A model generated the notes under the pieces. It saw only the letters and a program-made list of their open reading frames with translations, ran no database searches and had not been told where the DNA came from. A program made the translations under genes and the position numbers. Below, piece by piece: positions 9,032-17,136 of a stretch of 64,000 bases of DNA. The stretch's first letter is position 1, and each line of letters starts with the position of its first letter. Origin of the DNA: Methylosinus trichosporium OB3b (GTDB lineage Bacteria; Pseudomonadota; Alphaproteobacteria; Rhizobiales; Beijerinckiaceae); contig NZ_CP023737.1 in assembly GCF_002752655.1 (NCBI RefSeq), forward strand, positions 2,442,001 through 2,506,000, written 5' to 3'.

Positions 9032-11449
9032 ATGCGGCTGTTCGCCCGGTTCCTCGGATTCCTCTTCGCGACCGGCGCCATCGTCTTCCTGATCGGCGTG
9101 ACCGCAGCGGCGGGAATCGTCTATGTCTTCTCGAAAGACCTGCCGGACACGGCGCAATTGCGCAATTACGAGCCGCCGGTGACGACCCGCGTCCACGCCA
9201 ATGACGGGTCCATCCTCGCCGAATATTCGCACGAGCGCCGACTGTTCCTGCCGAGCGCCGCCATTCCGCCGCTGGTCAAGCAGGCCTTCATCTCGGCCGA
9301 GGACAAGAATTTCTACACGCACAACGGCGTCGACTTCGAAGGCATCGCCCGCGCCGTGTCGATTCTCGCCCAGGGCGGCCGGCACATGCAGGGCGCCTCG
9401 ACGATCACCCAGCAGGTGGCCAAGAACTTCCTCGTCGGCAATGAGCGCAGCTTCGAGCGCAAGATCCGCGAGGCGTTGATCTCCTTCCGCATCGAGGCGG
9501 CCTATCCCAAGGACCGCATCCTCGAGCTCTATCTCAACGAGATCTATCTCGGCCTCGGCAATTACGGGGTCGCGGCGGCGGCGCTCAACTATTTCAACAA
9601 GTCCGTCTATGAGCTGACCGTCGCCGAGGCCGCCTATCTCGCGGCGCTGCCCAAGGCGCCGAACAACTACCACCCGTTTCTGCATCGCGAGCGGGCGATC
9701 GAGCGACGCAACTATGTGATCGACCGCATGGTCGCCGACGGCGTCATTTCGCAGGCGGAGGCCGACAAGGCGAAGACCGAGCCGCTCGGCGTCAATCCGC
9801 GCGTCACCTCGCCCAACACCTATGTCGCCGGCTATTTCGCCGAGGAGGTGCGCCGCGAGCTCATGGAGAAATACGGCGACAAGAAGCTCTATGAGGGCGG
9901 CCTCTCGGTGCGCTCGACGCTCGACCCCAAGATGCAGGCCGTCACCCGCAAGGCGCTCGCCGACGGTCTCGTGCGCTTCGACGAGGCGCATGGCTTTCGC
10001 GGGGCGATGCGCCACATCGACATCTCCTATGACTGGGGCCTGCCGCTCGCCGAGATTCCGGCGCTCGGCGATGTGAGGCCCTGGCGCCTCGCCGTGGTGC
10101 TCGAGACCTATGACGCCTACGCCCGCATCGGCCTGCAGCCGGGCCGCGAGAAATCGGGCGAGGTGGCCAGGGAGCGCGAGACCGGGCAGCTGACGCAGGA
10201 GGGCATGCGTTGGGCGGGCAATGTGCGGACGGCGCTCTCGCCCGGCGACGTGATCTATGTCGAGCCATTGGCCGGCAAGGCGGGCCAGTTCCGGCTGCGG
10301 CAGATTCCGGACATCTCCGGCGCCATGGTGGCGATGGACCCCTATACGGGCCGCGTCTTCTCCATGGTCGGCGGCTTCTCCTACGACCAGTCGGAATTCA
10401 ACCGCGCGACGCAGGCGATGCGCCAGCCCGGCTCCTCCTTCAAGCCCTTCGTCTACGCCACGGCGCTCGACAATGGCTACACGCCCTCCTCCTCGATCCT
10501 CGACGAGCCGATCACCATCGTGCAGGCCAATGGCGAGAGCTGGACGCCGGAGAATTTCGAGGGCGCGCACGGCACCGGCGCGCATCCGCTGCGCTATGGA
10601 GTCGAGCATTCGAAGAATATGATGACCGTGCGTCTCGCCAAGGACGTCGGCATGCCGCTCATCGCCGAATATGCGAAGCGCTTCGGCATCTATGACGACA
10701 TGCCGCTCTATCTGCCGATGGCGCTCGGCGCCGGCGAGACCACCGTGCTGCGCATGGTGACCGCCTATTCGATGCTGTGCAATGGCGGCCGCCGGGTGAA
10801 GGCGACGCTGATCGACCGCATCCAGGACCGCTGGGGCAAGACGATCTATCGCCACGACGAGCGCCAGTGCCTCGGCTGCGACGCGCCCAAATGGGAGAAG
10901 CAGAACGAGCCCAAGCTGATCGACAGGCGCGAGCAGGTGCTCGATCCGCTGACCGCCTATCAGATCACCTCGATCATGGAGGGGGTGATCGAGCGCGGCA
11001 CCGGCCAGTCGATCAAGGCGGTCGGCAAGCATCTCGCCGGCAAGACCGGCACGACCAACGAAGCCAAGGATCTCTGGTTCGTCGGCTTCTCGCCGGACCT
11101 CGCCGTCGGCGTCTATATCGGCTACGACCGGCCGCGTCCGGTCGGCGAGGGCAAGAGCGCCCAGGCGGCGACCTATGCCGCGCCGATCTTCCGCGACTTC
11201 ATGATGGTGGCGCTGAAGGACAAGCCCGACGTGCCCTTCCGCGTGCCGCCGGGCATCAAGCTGATCTCGGTCGACGCGCATTCGGGGCTGCGCAGCAAGG
11301 GCCAGGGCTCGATCCTCGAGGCCTTCAAGCCCGGCACCGCGCCGCCCGACTCCTACTCGGCCGCGGGCTCCGACGCCGGCCTGCGCTCCGGCGGCGCGCA
11401 GGATGTGGACACGCAGCTCGGTGGGAGCGGGACGGGCGGGCTGTATTGA
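9032..11449 (+). CDS. mrcA: Penicillin-binding protein 1A
   Basis: An 805-residue bifunctional class A PBP in the inner membrane that polymerises and cross-links peptidoglycan. One N-terminal membrane anchor (residues about 7-33) is followed by a GT51 transglycosylase domain with catalytic Glu near residue 90 (SAEDKNFYTHNG) and STITQQVAKN. An OB-like insert and the transpeptidase domain follow, with the three penicilloyl motifs: SSFK (in PGSSFKPFVY), SKN (in EHSKNMM) and KTGT (in AGKTGTTNEA). GAAGGA lies upstream of the ATG. A long antisense open frame across it is a composition shadow. Confidence 0.97.
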   Translation: MRLFARFLGFLFATGAIVFLIGVTAAAGIVYVFSKDLPDTAQLRNYEPPVTTRVHANDGSILAEYSHERRLFLPSAAIPPLVKQAFISAEDKNFYTHNGVDFEGIARAVSILAQGGRHMQGASTITQQVAKNFLVGNERSFERKIREALISFRIEAAYPKDRILELYLNEIYLGLGNYGVAAAALNYFNKSVYELTVAEAAYLAALPKAPNNYHPFLHRERAIERRNYVIDRMVADGVISQAEADKAKTEPLGVNPRVTSPNTYVAGYFAEEVRRELMEKYGDKKLYEGGLSVRSTLDPKMQAVTRKALADGLVRFDEAHGFRGAMRHIDISYDWGLPLAEIPALGDVRPWRLAVVLETYDAYARIGLQPGREKSGEVARERETGQLTQEGMRWAGNVRTALSPGDVIYVEPLAGKAGQFRLRQIPDISGAMVAMDPYTGRVFSMVGGFSYDQSEFNRATQAMRQPGSSFKPFVYATALDNGYTPSSSILDEPITIVQANGESWTPENFEGAHGTGAHPLRYGVEHSKNMMTVRLAKDVGMPLIAEYAKRFGIYDDMPLYLPMALGAGETTVLRMVTAYSMLCNGGRRVKATLIDRIQDRWGKTIYRHDERQCLGCDAPKWEKQNEPKLIDRREQVLDPLTAYQITSIMEGVIERGTGQSIKAVGKHLAGKTGTTNEAKDLWFVGFSPDLAVGVYIGYDRPRPVGEGKSAQAATYAAPIFRDFMMVALKDKPDVPFRVPPGIKLISVDAHSGLRSKGQGSILEAFKPGTAPPDSYSAAGSDAGLRSGGAQDVDTQLGGSGTGGLY

Positions 11450-11476
11450 GCGGAGCGCGAGCGCTATGTTCCGCCG

Positions 11477-11794
11477 ATGACAACAGTGATCGATCCTATT
11501 CTGCGCCGGTTTCGCGCCGCGCTCGACGAGGCCTACGGCTCACGTCTCGAGCGCGTCGTGCTGTTCGGATCGCGCGCCAGAGGCGACGCCCGGATGGACT
11601 CGGACTATGACGTCGCGGTCTTCCTCGAACAATTCGGCGGCTTGGCGCAAGAGGCGGATCGCCTAGCGGAGATCGAGACCACAATTCTCTATGACACCGG
11701 CGCCGTCATCAACGCCCTGCCCTTCGAAGCGGGAGCCTATCGCGAGCGCACCGGACTGATGGGAGAGCTGCGCCGCGAAGGCGTCGATCTATGA
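11477..11794 (+). CDS. MNT-type minimal nucleotidyltransferase (antitoxin-like)
   Basis: A 105-residue minimal nucleotidyltransferase. The Pol-beta-type motif GSRARGDARMDSDYDVAVF supplies the GS box and the two metal-binding Asp residues. Such MNT proteins pair with HEPN proteins as toxin-antitoxin systems, where MNT modifies or neutralises the HEPN RNase. Its ATGA stop/start overlaps the HEPN gene by 4 nt, so the two are translationally coupled. It lies between PBP1A and the convergent ccmB gene, a typical position for an acquired cassette. Confidence 0.88.
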   Translation: MTTVIDPILRRFRAALDEAYGSRLERVVLFGSRARGDARMDSDYDVAVFLEQFGGLAQEADRLAEIETTILYDTGAVINALPFEAGAYRERTGLMGELRREGVDL

Positions 11795-12177
11795 CGCCGG
11801 AGACGTCGGACTATCTCGGAAAGGCGCGCGAGGATTTGGACGACGCCGCGAAGATCGCCAAAATCGGGATCGCGAAGGTCGCAGCCCGTTGCGCCTATTA
11901 CGCCGCCTTCCACGCCGCCGAGGCCTTCATTTTCGAAAACACCGGCCGCGTCGGGAAAACTCACTCCGGAGTGAGAGCGGAGTTCGCTCGGTTGGCCAAG
12001 GCGACGCCGCAAGTCGACCGAGACTTTCCGAAGTTTCTCGCGAAAGCATATATTTACAAGGAAATAAGCGACTATGGCGCTCCGGCGGGCGCCGGCGTCT
12101 CCCTGAGCGACGCGATGGACGCAATCACGACGGCCACGCGATTCGTCGACTGCATGGACAAGCTGTTGTCGGCATAG
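11791..12177 (+). CDS. HEPN domain protein (toxin-like partner of MNT)
   Basis: A 128-residue all-helical HEPN protein. The core CAYYAAFHAAEAFIFE carries the conserved aromatic/His face; an Arg precedes it (R-C-A-Y-Y-A-A-F-H), giving the Arg...His pair expected of HEPN RNases, with seven residues between them. The second half (KAYIYKEISDYG) is typical of the family. It overlaps the MNT gene by 4 nt. In this family HEPN is usually the toxic RNase and MNT the antidote; activity here is inferred only from the pairing. Confidence 0.87.
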   Translation: MTPETSDYLGKAREDLDDAAKIAKIGIAKVAARCAYYAAFHAAEAFIFENTGRVGKTHSGVRAEFARLAKATPQVDRDFPKFLAKAYIYKEISDYGAPAGAGVSLSDAMDAITTATRFVDCMDKLLSA

Positions 12178-12194
12178 CGCTGACGCAACGGGAG

Positions 12195-12866
12195 CTACTC
12201 CCCCAAATGCCGCAAGGCCGCCGCCGCGGCGAAGGGGCAGAGCGCAAGCGACGCCAGACTGATCGCGCAGAGAATGGCGAAGGGCGCGGCGAAGGGCACG
12301 GTTCCGCCGGAGGCCGCCCCGGCCGCCGAGACGCCGAAGATCAGCACCGGGATCGTCAGGGGCAGCACCAGCAGCGCCATCAGCAGGCCGCCGCGGCGCA
12401 GCGTCACCGTCGCCGCGGCGCCGATCGCGCCGATGAGAGTCAGCGCCGGCGTGCCGGCGAGCAGCGTCGCCGTCACCGCGGCGAGCGCCGTCTCGTCCTG
12501 CTGCAGCATCAGGCCGAGCACAGGCGCGGCGAGCGTCAGCGGCAGGCCGGTCGTCACCCAATGGGCCGCGCATTTGACCAGAACGACGAGCTCGAGCGGC
12601 GTCGCCGCCAGCGGGAAGAGATCGAGCGAGCCATCCTCCATATCGGCCTGGAACAGCCGATCGAAACAGAGAAGGCTGGCGAGCAGCGCGGCGATCCACA
12701 GCACCGCCGGACCGATGCGCGCCAGCAGATTGGGATCGGGCCCGATAGCGAAGGGGACGATGGTCACCATCACCAGGAAGAACACGACGCCCATGGTCGC
12801 CGAGCCGCCGATGCGGCGGGCGACGGAAAGATCGCGCCGGAACAGCGCCAGCAGCGGCGAGCTCAT
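12195..12866 (-). CDS. ccmB: Heme exporter protein CcmB
   Basis: A 223-residue integral membrane subunit of the CcmAB(C) transporter for cytochrome c maturation. It has six hydrophobic segments. The N-terminal LFRRDLSVARRIGGSATMGV and the central FQADMEDGSLDLFPLAATPL are family-typical. Its ATG overlaps the stop of ccmA by 4 nt (ATGA). The usual next genes ccmC, ccmD and ccmG do not follow: the locus ends against the convergent HEPN gene only 17 nt away. Confidence 0.93.
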   Translation of the reverse strand: MSSPLLALFRRDLSVARRIGGSATMGVVFFLVMVTIVPFAIGPDPNLLARIGPAVLWIAALLASLLCFDRLFQADMEDGSLDLFPLAATPLELVVLVKCAAHWVTTGLPLTLAAPVLGLMLQQDETALAAVTATLLAGTPALTLIGAIGAAATVTLRRGGLLMALLVLPLTIPVLIFGVSAAGAASGGTVPFAAPFAILCAISLASLALCPFAAAAALRHLGE

Positions 12867-13498
12867 GGCCTCGCCCCCAGCGCCAGCTCGCGCGCCTCGG
12901 GCAGGCCGAGCGGCTCATGGGTGGCGGCGACGATCATGCCGCCCGCGGCAAGATGGGCGCGCATCGCCTCGGCGAGCCGCTCGCGCGCGGCGCGGTCGAG
13001 CGCGCTGGTCGGCTCGTCGAGCAGCCACAGCGGTCGGTTTGCGACGAGCAGGCGGGCGAGGGCGATGCGCCGCTTCTGTCCGGCCGAGAGAATGGCCACC
13101 GGCGCCTCGCCGACATGGGCGAGCCCGACCCGCTCCAGCGCCCGCTCCGGCGCGAGCCCGCCGCCGCCGAGGAAACGCGCCCAGAAATCGAGGTTCTCGC
13201 GCGCGGTGAGCGGCGCCTTCAGGCCGTCGGCATGGGCCAGATAATGCAGCAGCCCGGCCGGCTCCTCCTCTTTCGCCCCGGCGATGGCGACGCGGCCGCG
13301 CCGGTGCGGCAAAAGTCCGGCGATGGCGCGCAAAAGCGTCGATTTTCCCGCGCCATTGCGGCCGGTGACGAGGAGCGCCTCGCCGCTCGCGAGCGAAAAT
13401 CCGAGCCCGTCGATGACCGGCCGGCCGCCGCGCTCGACGCAGAGATCCTCGACCTCGAGGCGCAGCGGCTGTGGATCGGAGGGCGGGTCGGCGCTCAT
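12863..13498 (-). CDS. ccmA: Cytochrome c biogenesis ATP-binding export protein CcmA
   Basis: A 211-residue ABC ATPase that powers CcmB(C). Walker A is GRNGAGKSTLLR, the signature is ILSAGQKRRIALARLL, Walker B is LWLLDEPTSALD and the switch His is in AATHEP. The short length and the LHYLAHADGLKAPLTARENL region fit CcmA rather than a generic transporter. The start is placed at MSADPP because the upstream ten codons add nothing recognisable. It is the first gene of a ccmAB unit. Confidence 0.94.
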   Translation of the reverse strand: MSADPPSDPQPLRLEVEDLCVERGGRPVIDGLGFSLASGEALLVTGRNGAGKSTLLRAIAGLLPHRRGRVAIAGAKEEEPAGLLHYLAHADGLKAPLTARENLDFWARFLGGGGLAPERALERVGLAHVGEAPVAILSAGQKRRIALARLLVANRPLWLLDEPTSALDRAARERLAEAMRAHLAAGGMIVAATHEPLGLPEARELALGARP

Positions 13499-13605
13499 GG
13501 GGCAACGCAATAGGCCAGATCGCGCCACGATGGAAAGAGCCCCCCTCGAGTCTTCTTTTCAGATGACGCAGACAAGAGCGGCCGGCCTTCCCACCCGATT
13601 CGGCG

Positions 13606-14322
13606 TCACGGACCGGCGCCCGGCCGCGTCCGCGAAGCGGCGCGCATTGCGAGCCAGATCACATGCCGCGCGCCGCCGCCGCGTCCATTGGCGCGCGCTC
13701 CGACCTCCTCCACGCCGAAGCCGGCCTTGCGCAGCCGCGCGGAAAACGCCCGATCCGGCGCGCAGGACCACACCGCCAGCACGCCGCCGGGGCGCAGCGC
13801 GGCGCGCGCCGCCTGCAAGCCGTCATGGCCATAGAGTCCGTCATTGGCGCCGCGCGTCAGGCCCTCGGGGCCATTGTCGACATCGAGGAGAATGGCGTCA
13901 TAGCCCCCTCGTCCGGCGCGGATCAGTCGCCCGACATCCTCCACTTCTATGCGAACGCGCGCATCGCCGAGGCTATCGCCGAAAACCTCCGCCATCGGCC
14001 CCTGCGCCCAGGCCACGACCGCAGGCGAGAGCTCGGCGACGACGATCCGCGCCTGCGGGCCGAGAGCGCCGAGCGCGGCGCGCAGGGTGAAGCCCATGCC
14101 GAGCCCGCCGATGAGCACGCGCGGCTGCGACCGTTCCGCGACTTTCGCGCAGGAGAGCGTGGCCAGAGCCTCCTCCGAGCCGCTGAGGCGGCTGTTCATC
14201 AGCTCATTGGCGCCGAGCATGATGGAAAATTCCGCGCCTCGCCGCTTGAGCCGCAATTCTCCCTCGCCGCCGGGCACGGGAGCCGTATCGATGAGGGTCC
14301 AGGGGATCAAGAGACGGCTCAT
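13606..14322 (-). CDS. Spermidine-synthase-like methyltransferase-fold protein
   Basis: A 238-residue protein with the Rossmann core of the SpeE/spermine synthase superfamily: VLIGGLGMGFTLRAALGALG as the glycine-rich nucleotide loop, ARIVVAELSPAVVAW as acidic strand 2, and YDAILLDVDNGPEGL as the motif after strand 4. It lacks the N-terminal beta-barrel typical of true spermidine synthases, so it may act on another substrate. The ATG follows GAGGA at close spacing. It is divergent from the lipid operon across about 260 nt in which I see no other gene. Confidence 0.8.
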   Translation of the reverse strand: MSRLLIPWTLIDTAPVPGGEGELRLKRRGAEFSIMLGANELMNSRLSGSEEALATLSCAKVAERSQPRVLIGGLGMGFTLRAALGALGPQARIVVAELSPAVVAWAQGPMAEVFGDSLGDARVRIEVEDVGRLIRAGRGGYDAILLDVDNGPEGLTRGANDGLYGHDGLQAARAALRPGGVLAVWSCAPDRAFSARLRKAGFGVEEVGARANGRGGGARHVIWLAMRAASRTRPGAGP

Positions 14323-14583
14323 TCCTCGGAGGCCAAGCGCTCGCCGCGTGATAGCCCGAGGCGCGCTTCCGCGTCCAGCCGGCAGGAAAGGGGCGAACGC
14401 CGGCGCCCGCGCGGAGGAAGGAGAGAGCCTCGGGGCGGCGACGGATCGCTGGCGCAACGAGGCCGAAGAATGCTAAGCCTGCTCACCTGCGCGGGCGCTT
14501 TCGAGGAATCGGGCGCCCGCTGATCGTGAGGCGGCCGCTCGTCCTTCCAGCGCGCGGCGACAGAATCGGGACGGCGCATCAAG

Positions 14584-15846
14584 GTGGCGAAGCACAACAG
14601 CCTTTCGGATTACGCATCGAGACGATTTCGTTTCGCCGGCAATGCGCTCCTGCAGTTCCATGATCCCTTCTTCGCGCAGATCGACCGGCTGAGGGCGGAG
14701 TTCGAAGCCAAGGGAACGCATTTCGTCAGCTTCGCCAATTATGATTATCTCGGCCTCGCCAATCATCCGAAGATATTGGAGGAGGCCGACCGCGAGCTGC
14801 ATCGGCTCGGCGTCGGCGCGCTGGCGTCGCGCCTCGTCGGCGGCGAGCGGTCGACTCACAAGCCCTTCGAGGCGGAGATCGCCGAATTTCTCGGCATGGA
14901 GAGCGCGCTGACGCTGGTCTCCGGCTATCTCGCCAATGTCACCACCATCTCCTGGCTGCTCGGCAAGCGCGACGCTCTGTTCATCGACGAGCTCGCCCAT
15001 AACAGCATCGTCGCCGGCTGCGAGGGCTCGCCGGCCGAGACGATCAAGTTCCGCCACAACGACTTCGATCATCTCGATCAGCTGCTGCGCAAGCGGCGCG
15101 AGGATTTCCGTCATGCGCTGATCGTCGTCGAGGGCATCTACAGCATGGACGGCGACACTGCCGACTTGCCGCGCCTCGTCGAGATCAAGGAGACGCACGA
15201 CGCCTGGCTGATGGTGGACGAGGCGCATTCGCTCGGCGTGCTCGGAGAGACCGGGCGCGGCCTCGCCGAATTGCAGGGCGTCGATCCGGGCCGCCTCGAT
15301 CTCGTCGTCGGCACCATGTCGAAGACGCTCGCCTCCTGCGGGGGCTTCGTCTGCGCGAGGAAGCCCGTCATCGACTGGTTCCGCTACACGCTGCCGGGCT
15401 TCGTCTATTCCGTCGGCCTCTCGCCCGTCATCCTCGCCTCGGCGCGCACGGCGCTGCGGCTGATGCAGGAGGAGAATTGGCGCGTCGGCAAGCTCGCGCG
15501 CAACGCCGAATTGTTCCGCGATTACGCGCACGCCAACGGGCTGAGCACCGGGCCGGCGATCGGGCGCGGCGTCGTGCCGATTCTGTTCCAGGACAGCGTC
15601 GAGACCATGTGGGCCTCGCAGCATCTTCTGGAGAAGGGATTCTACGTGCCGCCGATCGTGCAGATCGGCGTGCCCAAGGACCAGCCGAGGCTGCGCTTCT
15701 TCCTCTCCGCCAATCATTCGGAAGAGGAGATTCGCGGCGTCATCGAGGCGCTGCGCGATCTGCCTCCGGTCGCCGCGGAGGCGCATGAATTGGTGAGAAA
15801 GGCGATGGCGGGGGCCGGGGATGAGGGATGGGGGAGTAGCGAGTAG
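14584..15846 (+). CDS. Alpha-oxoamine synthase, serine palmitoyltransferase-like
   Basis: A 420-residue PLP-dependent alpha-oxoamine synthase (family of AONS, KBL, ALAS and SPT). Features are the substrate-gate region FVSFANYDYLGLANHP, VDEAHSLGVLG with the PLP-ring Asp and His, and the Schiff-base Lys near residue 247 in GTMSKTLAS. No biotin gene is nearby. The next three genes encode an N-acyltransferase, a ceramide-desaturase-like and a fatty-acid-hydroxylase-like protein, so condensation of serine with an acyl thioester to 3-ketosphinganine is the best inference. The GTG start is used because no ATG lies near; the last residues fall in an inverted repeat. AONS for biotin is the alternative. 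Confidence 0.85.
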   Translation: MAKHNSLSDYASRRFRFAGNALLQFHDPFFAQIDRLRAEFEAKGTHFVSFANYDYLGLANHPKILEEADRELHRLGVGALASRLVGGERSTHKPFEAEIAEFLGMESALTLVSGYLANVTTISWLLGKRDALFIDELAHNSIVAGCEGSPAETIKFRHNDFDHLDQLLRKRREDFRHALIVVEGIYSMDGDTADLPRLVEIKETHDAWLMVDEAHSLGVLGETGRGLAELQGVDPGRLDLVVGTMSKTLASCGGFVCARKPVIDWFRYTLPGFVYSVGLSPVILASARTALRLMQEENWRVGKLARNAELFRDYAHANGLSTGPAIGRGVVPILFQDSVETMWASQHLLEKGFYVPPIVQIGVPKDQPRLRFFLSANHSEEEIRGVIEALRDLPPVAAEAHELVRKAMAGAGDEGWGSSE

Positions 15847-15894
15847 GGAGTAATAAGCTGCCCTACTCCCTACTCACTACTCACTACTCCCCCT
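15830..15894. repeat. GGAGTAG/CTACTCC inverted repeat at the end of the oxoamine synthase gene
   Basis: A run of GGGGAGTAGCGAGTAGGGAG is followed, after a short AT-containing loop, by its near complement built from tandem CTACTC-type units. It covers the last codons and stop of the oxoamine synthase gene and about 50 nt beyond. It can fold into a long hairpin between the first and second genes of the lipid operon, so it may attenuate or stabilise the message. It may also be a dispersed simple repeat. Confidence 0.6.
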
Positions 15895-15948
15895 CCCGCG
15901 TCCTTATGCCCGCTTCCGCCCACCGCTCGCGTTCGATAGGTGTTTCCA

Positions 15949-17136
15949 ATGGCCGGCATCGAGATTCTTCCTGTCGATAGCCTCTCGAGGTTCTTGACCT
16001 TCTGCAAGCTGCCGCGTCTCCTCTACAAGGGCGAGAAGGGCTTCACGCCCTCGCTCGACGTCGAGCGCTGGACCGTCTACGGCCATAAGCTCAATCCGCA
16101 TTTCAAGATGGTCGAGGCGCAGGAGTTTCTGGCGCGACGCGGCGGCGCATGGGTCGGCCGCATCTCGGCGCAAATCTACAAGCGGCCGGTCGAGCCGGTC
16201 GGCGCCTCGCGCGCGCAATGGGGCTCGCTCGACGCGATCGACGATCTCGAGGTCGTCCGCGCATTGACCGCGGCGGCGGAAAACTGGCTCGGCGCGCGCG
16301 GCGCGAGCCGCATCAGCGGCCCGTTCTCGCCGTCGATCAACGCCGAATGCGGCATGCTGGTCGAAGGCTATGACGCGACGCCGATGATCTTCATGCCCTG
16401 GCATCCGCCCTATCTCTCCCGCCATGTCGAGGCGCTCGGCTATGAGAAGGCGCGCGATCTCATCTCCTATCGCTACATCACCGCGGAGCAGGATTTCAAA
16501 GACCGGCTTCGCATCGCCGAGCGGCGCGAATGGCGCAACCGGCTGAAGGTGAGGCAGCTGAAGCTCGACGAGCTGAAAAAGGGCGAGACGCAGTTGATGG
16601 CGGAGCTGTTCAACGACGGCTGGCGCGACAATTGGGGCTTCGTTCCCTTCCTGAAGGAGGAGTTCGACTCTTCGGCCGACGTGCTCAAATACATCATGCC
16701 GCCGGAGTTCGGCATCGTCGTCGAGCTCGACGACGTGCCGCAATCCTTCGCCATCACCTTGCCCAATCTGCACGAGATCATTGCCGATTTCGACGGTCGT
16801 CTGCTGCCCTTCAATCTGCCGCGCCTGATCTCACGCTTCCGTCGTCACCAGTTCCGCACCGCGCGGCTGGTTTTGCTCGGCACGCGCAAGACGCTGCAGA
16901 ACAGCGCCACCGGCGGCGCCATTCTGCTGTCGATGATCGAGGAGATGCGCCAGCGCGGCCGCAATGCGCAGATCGTGCAATTCGAGGCCGGCTGGGTGCT
17001 CGAGGACAATATGGGCATGCGCAAGCCGATCGAGATGTTCGGCGGCCAGATCGACAAGATTCATCGCATCTATGAGAAGCGCCTTTCCGGCGCGGCCGAG
17101 ACTTCCTTGCCCGTCACGCAAGAGGCGACGTCATGA
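15949..17136 (+). CDS. GNAT-fold N-acyltransferase, candidate bacterial ceramide synthase
   Basis: A 395-residue soluble protein of the large two-lobed GNAT-like family often named dATP pyrophosphohydrolase or N-acetyltransferase in databases. Landmarks are PHFKMVEAQEFLARRGG, RISGPFSPSINAECGMLVEG and ELFNDGWRDNWGFVPF. From memory, the Caulobacter ceramide synthase belongs to this family; together with the oxoamine synthase before it and the desaturase after it, N-acylation of a sphingoid base is the best inference. The ATG has AGGTG upstream. Its stop overlaps the desaturase start (ATGA). The acyltransferase role is not provable from motifs alone. Confidence 0.72.
   Translation: MAGIEILPVDSLSRFLTFCKLPRLLYKGEKGFTPSLDVERWTVYGHKLNPHFKMVEAQEFLARRGGAWVGRISAQIYKRPVEPVGASRAQWGSLDAIDDLEVVRALTAAAENWLGARGASRISGPFSPSINAECGMLVEGYDATPMIFMPWHPPYLSRHVEALGYEKARDLISYRYITAEQDFKDRLRIAERREWRNRLKVRQLKLDELKKGETQLMAELFNDGWRDNWGFVPFLKEEFDSSADVLKYIMPPEFGIVVELDDVPQSFAITLPNLHEIIADFDGRLLPFNLPRLISRFRRHQFRTARLVLLGTRKTLQNSATGGAILLSMIEEMRQRGRNAQIVQFEAGWVLEDNMGMRKPIEMFGGQIDKIHRIYEKRLSGAAETSLPVTQEATS

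Noticed and set aside
8795..11281. 828-codon open frame on the minus strand opposite PBP1A
   Set aside because: Low-complexity Arg/Ala/His/Asp composition, no ribosome site and complete overlap with a gene with all PBP1A motifs; a GC-bias shadow.
11737..12918. 393-codon minus frame across ccmB/HEPN
   Set aside because: Out of frame with ccmB, overlaps the HEPN/MNT pair, and the true ccmB frame is clear.
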